From the NCBI GenBank assembly GCA_022785155.1, contig JALFRH010000163.1:1-15314 (forward strand): a stretch of 15,314 nt of DNA. Direction: 5' to 3'. Shown piece after piece: positions 1 to 5,429 of the stretch. The stretch's first letter is position 1. Every line of letters begins with the position of its first letter. Both the position numbers and the translations under genes were made by a program. The notes beneath the pieces are model-generated. The model saw only the letters and a program-made list of their open reading frames with translations, was not told the origin of the DNA and ran no database searches. This stretch comes from Spirochaetales bacterium. GTDB lineage: Bacteria > Spirochaetota > Spirochaetia > Sphaerochaetales > Sphaerochaetaceae.

Positions 1-423
1 GATACAGGTGAAGAATCAGGTTCCAAGAGTTCCAGAGTCACAAGGCTCTTTCTTTCTCTCTTTGTAGAAGACTTCAAAAATTTCAGTGAAGAAGAGCAAG
101 AGTCTTTGATAGGTGAGTATTCCTTCGTTGTAAGGAAGATCGCCCACTTTTCAGAGTATGCTGCCTTGAGTTTCTCTATCTATGGCTCCTTTTATACATC
201 AAATTCTTCACTGAGAAATAATAGAAGGATTATGATTTTCATTCCTTGGATAATTGCGACGCTCTATGCCATGACAGATGAAATCCATCAAATCTTTGTT
301 GCAGGAAGAGGACCAAGCGTAGTGGATGTCATGATCGATAGTCTTGGAGCCTTTTTCGGAGCCATTGCTTTTTGTGTCATTACAATAATCCTTTTGAAAG
401 TTCCCGGAAAAAGAGAGAAATAA
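1..423 (+). CDS. VanZ-family membrane protein, 5' end outside window
   Basis: The frame is open from base 1 to the TAA at 421-423 (140 residues visible), so the gene is cut by the left edge; a TTG at 106 is an internal codon and not a convincing start. The visible N-terminal part carries a serine-rich stretch ending in a hydrophobic run, followed by VVRKIAHFSEYAAL, the Arg-Lys-x-x-His-x-x-x-Tyr signature of VanZ-like proteins. Two or three further membrane segments follow, including one with ATLYAMTDEIHQ and the conserved GRGPSVVDVMIDSLGAFFG loop. VanZ was named for teicoplanin resistance, but most chromosomal homologues have no proven function, so I claim only an integral membrane protein of this family. 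No start, promoter or upstream partner is visible. The stop codon lies at the edge of the terminator of an opposing transcript. Confidence 0.9.
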   Translation, partial: DTGEESGSKSSRVTRLFLSLFVEDFKNFSEEEQESLIGEYSFVVRKIAHFSEYAALSFSIYGSFYTSNSSLRNNRRIMIFIPWIIATLYAMTDEIHQIFVAGRGPSVVDVMIDSLGAFFGAIAFCVITIILLKVPGKREK

Positions 424-539
424 AATACCCCGACGAGTGATCTCTATCGGGGTTACTTGTTAAACGCGCATACAGGACATCTCCTGTACGTCTGGGACAG
501 TCCCTTCTGTGGCAACCTGGTGAAACCATTTAAGTCCGT
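420..539 (-). ncRNA. candidate small RNA of unknown family
   Basis: A complete transcription unit without a reading frame is visible on the minus strand. A promoter with 17-bp spacing (546-574) predicts a start near 539, and a GC-rich hairpin at 427-453 followed by a U-rich run gives a 3' end near 420, so the RNA would be about 120 nt. Inside it lie a perfect 7-bp hairpin (471-477 with 482-488, 4-nt loop), GGGAC/GTCCC arms at 494-504, and a 4-bp hairpin at 518-528. Complementary flanks (around 455-465 with 529-536, or TTAAAC 460-465 with GTTTAA 542-547) could close a multi-branched structure. I do not recognise it as tmRNA, SRP RNA, 6S RNA, RNase P RNA or a familiar riboswitch. The transcript is inferred, not demonstrated. 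Confidence 0.45.
427..453 (-). terminator. rho-independent terminator, mainly minus strand
   Basis: Arms CCCCGA (428-433) and TCGGGG (447-452), extended by the A427-T453 pair, carry an inner GAG/CTC stem (435-437 with 442-444). On the minus strand the hairpin is followed by a T-rich stretch (TATTTTATTTCTC); on the plus strand only a weak run follows. It starts four bases after the VanZ stop and may also end that transcript. Confidence 0.6.
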
Positions 540-545
540 GAGTTT

Positions 546-574
546 AATCTAACATCGATTTAAAGAATTGTAAA
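546..574 (-). promoter_or_regulatory. sigma70-type promoter for the minus-strand RNA
   Basis: Read on the minus strand, TTTACA (569-574) is separated by exactly 17 bp from TAGATT (546-551), giving 5/6 and 4/6 matches to the consensus boxes. The next minus-strand landmark is a terminator about 110 bases downstream, with no open frame between them. Confidence 0.45.
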
Positions 575-759
575 TATGGAAGTTATATAATTTTCCCTAA
601 ATTTCAAATAAGTTTTTGAACAATCTATATAGGTTTGCTGTAAAGATAATCGTTCCAATACTCATTTGGTTGCCAAAATCATCTATGAAAACGGTAAAAA
701 ACTGTTTTGATAAGGCAATCTTAATATTTGTGTATTTGTTGTGAAAATCAAAGTCCAAG
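575..759. other. AT-rich intergenic stretch without a supported gene
   Basis: Together with the small-RNA region this makes a gap of about 370 bp between the VanZ gene and the next CDS. It is distinctly more AT-rich than the flanking genes. Two small hairpins are visible: TTTGG/CCAAA at 665-677 with a 3-nt loop, and AAAACGGT/ACTGTTTT at 688-708 with a 5-nt A loop and one G-U pair. Neither has a T-run typical of a terminator. An open minus-strand frame of 84 codons crosses it but has no start signal and runs into the next gene, so I see no supported gene here. Confidence 0.5.
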
Positions 760-788
760 TTGTCACATGACTTACTTTTGGTTATCCT
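760..788 (+). promoter_or_regulatory. promoter directly abutting the membrane protein start
   Basis: TTGTCA (760-765) and TATCCT (783-788) are separated by 17 bp. The expected transcription start falls at about 795, which is the A of the ATG itself, so the mRNA may be leaderless. This agrees with the absence of a Shine-Dalgarno sequence upstream of that ATG. Confidence 0.45.
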
Positions 789-794
789 TTTCTT

Positions 795-1568
795 ATGTTT
801 GGCTTCTATATCAAAAAAGCATTTTTCGATGGTTGGGACAATTTCATACAAATGGTCCTGCAGAATATCATTTACATCATGATTTTTCTTCTCTTTATTG
901 GATCTATAGTCGTCCTGGGAGACAGCTTGGCATTGTTCATTCCTGCAGCAATTCTGATCCTCTTTCTCTTTTCCTTGACAATGGGAGGAACAGCTGCAGT
1001 TGTATATAATTGGTCAGAGTATCAGAGTGAAGTTTGGAGACCCTTCATGAAGGGTGTAGGAAGAAACTTCAGGCATTCGGTTGTATTCTTTCTTTGCCTT
1101 TTGGTTCTCTTGCTTTTGTATTTCCTTGTTATTCCTTTCTACCTCTCCTTTAACAATATGGTTGGTACCATCTTTGGTGTAATTATGGTTTGGCTCTCTG
1201 TATTTCTATTGCTTGTACTGCCATATTACTTCCCATTGATGAACCTGCTTCCTGGAGACGGTCCCTTCAAAACACTGAAAAAGTGTTTCCTTATTGCAGG
1301 GGATAATATTGGATATACCCTGTTGTTGATGATTCACAACCTTGTTGACCTTGTGCTTACAGTGGTCACCATGGGACTTCTTCCTGGTTGGTGCGGTCTT
1401 ATGCTCGGTGGCCAGGATATGATGAAGCTGTTGATGAAGAAATATGACTGGCTTGAAGAGAATCCAGGTAAATCTGTAAAAGAGATGGATTGGTCAGAAA
1501 TACTATATGATGAAAAGGAGACCTTGGGACCAAGATCGTTGAAGAATATGATTTTCCCTTGGAAGTAA
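795..1568 (+). CDS. multi-pass membrane protein, DUF624/YesL-like
   Basis: This 257-residue protein has about five hydrophobic segments (roughly residues 25-41, 45-65, 94-117, 123-148 and 171-199). A basic/aromatic loop lies between segments two and three, and a hydrophilic C-terminal tail of about 50 residues is rich in Asp, Glu and Lys. The N-terminus (IKKAFFDGWDNF) and general layout resemble the DUF624/YesL group, but I hold that family assignment loosely; no enzymatic motif is visible. ATG 795 is the first possible start after an in-frame TGA at 768-770. No ribosome binding site precedes it, while a promoter-like pair ends six bases upstream, suggesting a leaderless transcript. It is the first gene of a four-gene run with a CYTH protein, a parvulin and RNase HI. 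The company suggests a housekeeping membrane role but does not reveal it. Confidence 0.85.
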   Translation: MFGFYIKKAFFDGWDNFIQMVLQNIIYIMIFLLFIGSIVVLGDSLALFIPAAILILFLFSLTMGGTAAVVYNWSEYQSEVWRPFMKGVGRNFRHSVVFFLCLLVLLLLYFLVIPFYLSFNNMVGTIFGVIMVWLSVFLLLVLPYYFPLMNLLPGDGPFKTLKKCFLIAGDNIGYTLLLMIHNLVDLVLTVVTMGLLPGWCGLMLGGQDMMKLLMKKYDWLEENPGKSVKEMDWSEILYDEKETLGPRSLKNMIFPWK

Positions 1569-1569
1569 A

Positions 1570-2106
1570 ATGAGAGAAGTTGAACTTAAAGCCCATGTGG
1601 ATGACTGGGCTGTCGTAAAAGAAAAGATTGAATCCTTCTGTGGCAGTGGAAATATAGTTTCCAAGAGAGACCAATACTTCCATAGACCAGGAGAAAAGCA
1701 TCAGGCATTCCGTATCAGGGATAACAATGGAAATATGGAGCTCACCAGCAAAAAGACCGGTTTGAATGAAAATGGTGAGAACAACCTTGAGTTTGAGTTC
1801 TCTGCTCCCATTGGTGAATATGATAAAGCCATTGGTTTCTTTGAGAATCTAGGGTACGAGATGTACTTCAGAAAGTATAAGAATGGCTGGGAATGGAATA
1901 TTGAAGATGTCCATATCGAACTATTGGAAGTCAATGACCTGGGCTTCTTCCTTGAAATGGAGATTCTTATTCCTTTTGATTCATCGGAAGAGGATGTAAG
2001 TGATTCTCAGTTCCATCTTTTGAAGCTTCTTGCAAAGTTCGGCATCTCCAAGGATAAGATATGCACAAAGAGCTACAGATCCATGATCCTTAAGGAGGAT
2101 GACTAA
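1570..2106 (+). CDS. CYTH-domain protein (CyaB/triphosphate tunnel family)
   Basis: The 178-residue product opens with REVELKA, containing the ExExK signature (E3, E5, K7) that binds metal and triphosphate in the CYTH family. It continues with the expected alternation of charged strands: QAFRIRDNNG near residue 46, then NLEFEFSA, KYKNGWEW and HIELLEV, and a final acidic strand GFFLEMEI. Its length is normal for bacterial class IV adenylate cyclase-like or CyaB-like members. CYTH proteins act on triphosphate substrates (adenylate cyclase, thiamine triphosphatase or inorganic triphosphatase), and sequence alone does not tell which applies here. It starts one base after the previous stop, with GGAAG at 1561-1565 as a possible ribosome binding site. 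Its stop overlaps the next start as TAATG, implying translational coupling to the parvulin gene. Confidence 0.88.
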   Translation: MREVELKAHVDDWAVVKEKIESFCGSGNIVSKRDQYFHRPGEKHQAFRIRDNNGNMELTSKKTGLNENGENNLEFEFSAPIGEYDKAIGFFENLGYEMYFRKYKNGWEWNIEDVHIELLEVNDLGFFLEMEILIPFDSSEEDVSDSQFHLLKLLAKFGISKDKICTKSYRSMILKEDD

Positions 2107-2384
2107 TGGAATTCAGAGCTAGCCATATCCTTGTAAAGGATCAGAAAAAGGCCGAGGAAATATATAATCGTGTGAAAAACGGCGAGAACTTTTCTTCCCT
2201 TGCCCATCAGTACTCCACTTGCCCAAGTAAAGAGAAGGGTGGTGATTTGGGATGGTTTGGAGAAGGTCAGATGGTTCCTCCCTTTGAGAATGCTGTAAGA
2301 AGAATGAGCACAGGAAGTATTTCAAAGCCAGTCAGGACACAGTTTGGATGGCATATAATCAAGAAAACAGGAGTCAGAGGATGA
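2106..2384 (+). CDS. ppiC: parvulin-type peptidyl-prolyl isomerase, single domain
   Basis: A 92-residue stand-alone parvulin, close in size to E. coli PpiC. The N-terminus FRASHILVKD carries the first catalytic-core histidine. The middle contains CPSKEKGGDLGWFGEGQM followed by VPPFENAV, and the end has TQFGWHIIKK, the second conserved histidine. Parvulins catalyse cis-trans isomerisation of X-Pro peptide bonds. The absence of a signal peptide or membrane anchor places it in the cytoplasm, unlike PrsA or SurA. A strong ribosome binding site (AAGGAGG, about 2092-2098) lies inside the end of the CYTH gene, and the ATG overlaps that gene's TAA. The stop codon overlaps the next start as ATGA, so the gene is coupled on both sides. 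The ppiC symbol reflects family and size, not proven orthology. Confidence 0.93.
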   Translation: MEFRASHILVKDQKKAEEIYNRVKNGENFSSLAHQYSTCPSKEKGGDLGWFGEGQMVPPFENAVRRMSTGSISKPVRTQFGWHIIKKTGVRG

Positions 2385-2818
2385 TTTTGATATATACAGA
2401 TGGAGGATGCTCAGGTAACCCTGGTCCTGGAGGCTGGGCCTTTGTTGTCAGCGAAAACGGGGAAATCAAAGAGTATAGAAGCGGTGGAGATAAAGCAACC
2501 ACCAACAACAAGATGGAACTTACAGCTGTAATCAACGCCCTTAAATACGCCAAGAGTATTGAGGAAAGGGATGTAACCATCCTCACCGATAGCCAATACG
2601 TTAAAAATGGAATAACCCAGTGGATCATTTCGTGGAAGAAAAACGGTTGGAGAACCAGTGGTAAGGCTCCTGTAAAGAATATGGAGTACTGGGTCGAGCT
2701 GGATGCCCTCAATAGTGAAATGAACGTTTCTTGGCAGTGGGTCAAGGGACACGCAGGTATTCCAGGAAACGAAGAGTGCGATAGACTTGTAAGAATGGAA
2801 ACTGCGAAGTTTCTTTAG
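2381..2818 (+). CDS. rnhA: ribonuclease HI
   Basis: RNase HI cleaves the RNA strand of RNA-DNA hybrids, removing primers and R-loops. With the ATG at 2381 the protein has 145 residues, and the catalytic set falls close to the E. coli positions: D7 in YTDGGCSGNPGPGGW, E46 in NNKMELTAV, D70 in TDSQYV, H124 in VKGHAGIPGN and D134 in NEECDRLV. An upstream in-frame ATG at 2348 would add 11 residues encoded inside the parvulin gene; the 2381 start is preferred because it gives a canonical N-terminus, has GGAG/AGAGG just upstream, and overlaps the parvulin stop as ATGA. The handle-region lysines and tryptophans (WKKNGWRTSGKAPVKN) are present, so it is type 1 with a basic protrusion. It is the last gene of the operon, followed at once by a terminator. 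Confidence 0.97.
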   Translation: MILIYTDGGCSGNPGPGGWAFVVSENGEIKEYRSGGDKATTNNKMELTAVINALKYAKSIEERDVTILTDSQYVKNGITQWIISWKKNGWRTSGKAPVKNMEYWVELDALNSEMNVSWQWVKGHAGIPGNEECDRLVRMETAKFL

Positions 2819-2825
2819 TAATGGA

Positions 2826-2870
2826 AATGGCCATTCTCAATATGAGTCTGGCCATTATCTTTCTTTTTCT
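2826..2870 (+). terminator. intrinsic terminator between converging genes
   Basis: Arms AATGGCCA (2826-2833) and TGGCCATT (2849-2856) pair perfectly, with an inner CTCA/TGAG stem (2836-2839 with 2843-2846). A T-rich tract follows on the plus strand. It begins eight bases after the rnhA stop. On the other strand it is the only hairpin after the lipoprotein gene, so it may serve both directions. Confidence 0.75.
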
Positions 2871-2872
2871 CT

Positions 2873-3526
2873 TTATTGTTCGACGAAGTTTTCTTCTCCG
2901 TTTTCTGTCCCGATCTCTTCTTCCCTTGGTTCCAAATTCTCTTCTTCGTTTGGTATGGCAGCCTCTTCTTCTGATGCCGCATTCTCTTCTTCCGGCTTCA
3001 GCGATGAATAAAGAAGAGAATAGAATTGACTGTCCCTTGAAAGGTACTCAAGGGCAACAAGATCCTTGCTGTCATAGAGGAGAATGCTTTTGGCCTCCCT
3101 TATGGCTTCTTCTTTTTCTCCCAAAGCATCATATACTTCGACCAATCTCTTTCTTACTTCAATGTTTCCTGGATTAAGGATTTCAATGCATATAAGGGTT
3201 TCTTTTTCTTTATCCAGGGATAGGGTGTTTCGATATACAAGGGACTTTATATATAGAAAGCGGATGTTATCAGGATAAAGGGCGATACCTTTATCTATTT
3301 CTTCAAGGGCTACATCATATTCCTCAGCTTCATAAAGAGAGTAGACATAATTCCATCTTACTTTTTCATCTTCATTTTTTGAGAGGAATTCTTCATAGAC
3401 TTCAGCTGCTTCCAACCCTTTTTTGTTTTCCGCAACAGACAGAGAAGAGTAATCCTTCTCCGTCTGGCAGGAAAATAGTAAAAGGGATAGAAGTATGACG
3501 ATACTAATTAAGTACAGTCTTTTCAA
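2873..3526 (-). CDS. TPR-repeat lipoprotein
   Basis: A 217-residue predicted lipoprotein. After an initial Met-Lys-Arg comes a hydrophobic run (LISIVILLSLLL) and a lipobox ending in FSC, placing the lipidated cysteine at residue 20. Residues about 35-155 form helical pairs with TPR character: AEVYEEFLSKNEDEKVRWNY, then a pair around EEYDVALEEIDKGIALYPDN, then further repeats ending near GEKEEAIREAKSIL. The last 45 residues are a very acidic Glu/Asn-rich tail without hydrophobic anchors. TPR lipoproteins usually scaffold protein contacts at the outer or inner membrane; the partner here is unknown. The start is a TTG lying 23 bases inside the end of upp, chosen because it gives the only proper signal peptide. 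The overlap implies coupled translation with upp, an association with no obvious functional link. Confidence 0.85.
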   Translation of the reverse strand: MKRLYLISIVILLSLLLFSCQTEKDYSSLSVAENKKGLEAAEVYEEFLSKNEDEKVRWNYVYSLYEAEEYDVALEEIDKGIALYPDNIRFLYIKSLVYRNTLSLDKEKETLICIEILNPGNIEVRKRLVEVYDALGEKEEAIREAKSILLYDSKDLVALEYLSRDSQFYSLLYSSLKPEEENAASEEEAAIPNEEENLEPREEEIGTENGEENFVEQ

Positions 3527-4556
3527 TTTCGATTACCTGGTCGCGATAAAGGTTGACGATGTTCGAGCCGTAGTCTGCAATAAGCTGGATCATGTTTCTT
3601 GGCTCCGGCCCCTTGTCCACACCATTAAGTCTGTCCCCTGCATCACCCAAACCTGGAAGGATATAGGCCTGTTCGTTGAGAATTGGATCCATCCATAGTG
3701 TATATACCTCGGCTTCCTCAATGGCCCTGGTGATTCTCAAGGCACCCTTAAGAGCTGAGATTACGTTGATGAACTTGATTGATCTTGGTTTTACTCCATG
3801 ATCCTTAAGATACTTTACGATTGTAACAAGGGAACCGCCTGTGGCGTTCATTGGGTCTGCAAAAATCAGATCCTTGCCATCCAAGGCTTCAAGGGAGAAG
3901 AAGGATCTGTCGAGATCCAAGACATAGTCCATGTTGTATTCCTTCTTGCTTTCATCTCTCTTGATCTTAAACAGGGCGAAAGGTGTGATTGTATCGTCCG
4001 AGGAGTAGTCCTGGAACTCCTTGCTGATGATCATGGAAGGAAGGAGGGCTCCCCTCAACATGACGCACATTACGCTTGAATGGGCAAGTTCATCTACATC
4101 CGGAATCTTATGGACGGCGTAGTTTCTGACAGGATTGGTGACAGGTGTCATCTGAATCATGGCTCTCTTGTTGTTCAGGTTCTTGTCTGCAAAAGAGTGT
4201 GCGAACATCAATTCATATGCTCTCTGGATATAATAGAGGAACTCTTCGTGTCCTGTTTCAGGATTACGTAATTTTGCAATGATTCTGCTGGCTTCACCAT
4301 GCTGTTCCCTGGGTGTCTCGAAAGAGTAAACGTGGATCCTATCATTGGATGAGCAGATTTCCTTAAGCTTGGCACCGATTTCAGCTGCAGATTCGCTTAG
4401 TTCATCTTTTGCAGCCTCGTCCTGAGGATCCTTATCTATTTTTGTGCATGCATCAAGACTCTTGTCATAAAGAGCGTGTACATCTTGGATATTGATCTTA
4501 TCTTCTTCTGTAAGAAAGCCGTCTAAGTCTTCGGCATGAAGGATGATTTTATTCAT
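3504..4556 (-). CDS. upp: uracil phosphoribosyltransferase with N-terminal extension
   Basis: UPRT converts uracil and PRPP to UMP in pyrimidine salvage. The PRPP-binding loop FADPMNATGGS sits at about residues 232-242, and the uracil-binding signature YILPGLGDAGDRLNG at 298-312, both close to the family consensus. The catalytic domain appears to begin near residue 90 (IIAKLRNPETGHEEF), preceded by an acidic, helix-prone extension of about 85-90 residues, so the protein is 350 residues against roughly 210 for typical bacterial UPRT. The ATG at 4556 is chosen because AAGGAG stands seven bases upstream (4564-4569) and because an upstream TTG at 4589 would lie upstream of the promoter's -10 box. 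The downstream lipoprotein gene overlaps its end. The role of the extension is unknown. Confidence 0.93.
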   Translation of the reverse strand: MNKIILHAEDLDGFLTEEDKINIQDVHALYDKSLDACTKIDKDPQDEAAKDELSESAAEIGAKLKEICSSNDRIHVYSFETPREQHGEASRIIAKLRNPETGHEEFLYYIQRAYELMFAHSFADKNLNNKRAMIQMTPVTNPVRNYAVHKIPDVDELAHSSVMCVMLRGALLPSMIISKEFQDYSSDDTITPFALFKIKRDESKKEYNMDYVLDLDRSFFSLEALDGKDLIFADPMNATGGSLVTIVKYLKDHGVKPRSIKFINVISALKGALRITRAIEEAEVYTLWMDPILNEQAYILPGLGDAGDRLNGVDKGPEPRNMIQLIADYGSNIVNLYRDQVIEIEKTVLN

Positions 4557-4576
4557 ACTATGTCTCCTTGTCTTAT

Positions 4577-4606
4577 AATATAGTGCCAAGTACCCGACAT
4601 TCTCAA
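4577..4606 (-). promoter_or_regulatory. promoter of upp
   Basis: On the minus strand TTGAGA (4601-4606) and TATATT (4577-4582) are spaced by 18 bp. The implied leader is short and carries the AAGGAG ribosome binding site at 4564-4569. The 180-bp gap 4557-4736 is shared with the divergent adk gene. Confidence 0.55.
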
Positions 4607-4689
4607 TGAGTATTGGGCCTTGGGAACCCTAAAAAATCTATAATATATTTCATTTCTTTGCGATTCCATTTATTATAATTGTAAATATC

Positions 4690-4718
4690 TTTAACGAAAA
4701 AATTGTTTTTGTTAGGAT
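4690..4718 (+). promoter_or_regulatory. possible adk promoter
   Basis: TTTAAC (4690-4695) and TAGGAT (4713-4718) are 17 bp apart and fit only partly. A better -10 (TATAAT, 4674-4679) exists a little upstream but has no -35 at proper distance (TTGCGA is only 10 bp away), so the exact start is uncertain. Confidence 0.25.
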
Positions 4719-4736
4719 AAAGAAAAGAGGTATGGT

Positions 4737-5366
4737 ATGAATCTAGTATTTCTTGGCCCTCCGGGAGCAGGTAAGGGTACAATTGCAGCTGTAGCGAAGA
4801 ACGCACTTGGTGTTCCTCACATCTCTACTGGTGATTTGTTCAGAGAGAATATAAAGAATGAAACGGAACTTGGAAAAGAAGTAAAGGCAATTCTTGCTTC
4901 TGGCGGTCTTGTTCCAGATTCAGTCACTATCAAGATGGTGGAAGAGAGACTGAAGAGAAGCGACTGTGCCGACGGTTATATCCTGGATGGTTTCCCTCGC
5001 ACTATTCCACAGGCTGAAGCTCTTTCAAAGATGAGCAAGGTTGACGGAGTGGTTAACTTTGTCCTCAGCGAAGAAGAGATCATCAAGCGTCTCAGCGGTA
5101 GAAGAATGTGTAAGAGCACAGGACGCACTTACCATATCCTTTTCAACCCGCCAAAAGTTGAAGGCAAGGACGATGAGACAGGAGAAGACCTCATTCAGAG
5201 AGATGATGACAAACCTGAAGCCATCAAACATCGTTTGGAAGTATACAATGAATCCACAGCTCCTCTCATCGACTTCTACAAGAAAGAAGGTATTGTCTTG
5301 GATTTGATCTGCACCAACGATCCAAAGGAAACAGAGGAAAACTTCTTCAAACTTATAAAGAAGTAA
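4737..5366 (+). CDS. adk: adenylate kinase
   Basis: Adenylate kinase interconverts ATP + AMP and 2 ADP in the cytoplasm. The 209-residue protein starts with the P-loop GPPGAGKGT (residues 7-15). It has the AMP-binding stretch HISTGDLFRENI with a following GLVPDSV, the motif GYILDGFPRTIPQAEAL, and a LID region around residues 120-165 (GRRMCKSTGRTYH through LIQRDDDKPEAIKHRLEVY). The LID is of the long type but contains only one cysteine, so it should not bind zinc. An AAGAGG-like ribosome binding site precedes the ATG by a few bases. It is followed by a separate promoter for the amylase gene, so it is probably monocistronic or only loosely linked. A palindrome AGGTTA/TAACCT with a 6-base loop starts at the stop codon (5366-5383) but has no T-run. 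Confidence 0.97.
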   Translation: MNLVFLGPPGAGKGTIAAVAKNALGVPHISTGDLFRENIKNETELGKEVKAILASGGLVPDSVTIKMVEERLKRSDCADGYILDGFPRTIPQAEALSKMSKVDGVVNFVLSEEEIIKRLSGRRMCKSTGRTYHILFNPPKVEGKDDETGEDLIQRDDDKPEAIKHRLEVYNESTAPLIDFYKKEGIVLDLICTNDPKETEENFFKLIKK

Positions 5367-5383
5367 GGTTACGCGATTAACCT

Positions 5384-5412
5384 ATGACAAAATACGCCCT
5401 GGACTGTAATAT
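5384..5412 (+). promoter_or_regulatory. promoter of the GH13 gene
   Basis: ATGACA (5384-5389, 5/6 match) and TAATAT (5407-5412, 4/6) are separated by 17 bp. The expected start near 5419 would leave a leader of about ten bases. The -10 box is the exact centre of an inverted repeat (5397-5421), and another palindrome abuts the -35 (5366-5383). Confidence 0.5.
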
Positions 5413-5421
5413 AGTTCAGGG
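5397..5421. promoter_or_regulatory. operator-like inverted repeat over the -10 box
   Basis: CCCTGGACT (5397-5405) and AGTTCAGGG (5413-5421) are 9-base arms matching at 8 of 9 positions around a 7-base AT-rich spacer that contains the -10 hexamer. As DNA this is a typical repressor site; as RNA the right arm would hold part of the ribosome binding site (AGGGTGAT, 5418-5425), although the left arm is not expected in the transcript from the local promoter. Confidence 0.5.
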
Positions 5422-5429
5422 TGATTTAT

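Noticed and set aside
1..105. VanZ gene starting at TTG 106
   Set aside because: The frame is open upstream to base 1 and the upstream translation fits the family's first segment, so the true start is outside the window.
455..547. Riboswitch on the plus strand
   Set aside because: The stems could fold on either strand, and a GGCAACC stretch recalls SAM riboswitches, but the surrounding core is absent and the next plus-strand gene is about 250 bases away behind its own promoter.
597..851. Minus-strand frame of 84 codons across the AT-rich gap
   Set aside because: It starts inside the membrane protein gene, has no ribosome binding site, and is rich in Phe, Ile, Lys and Asn as expected from AT-rich random sequence. 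A decayed gene cannot be excluded but is not supported.
2348..2380. Upstream start of RNase HI
   Set aside because: It would add 11 residues encoded in the parvulin gene, moves the catalytic residues away from family positions, and lacks a ribosome binding site.
2821..3177. Plus-strand frame after rnhA
   Set aside because: It runs over the terminator and antisense to the TPR lipoprotein; its Leu/Pro-rich translation is typical of the reverse of Glu/Lys-rich codons.
5366..5383. Terminator after adk (AGGTTA/TAACCT palindrome)
   Set aside because: The stem is only six AT-containing pairs and no T-run follows. It is better seen as a possible protein-binding dyad.
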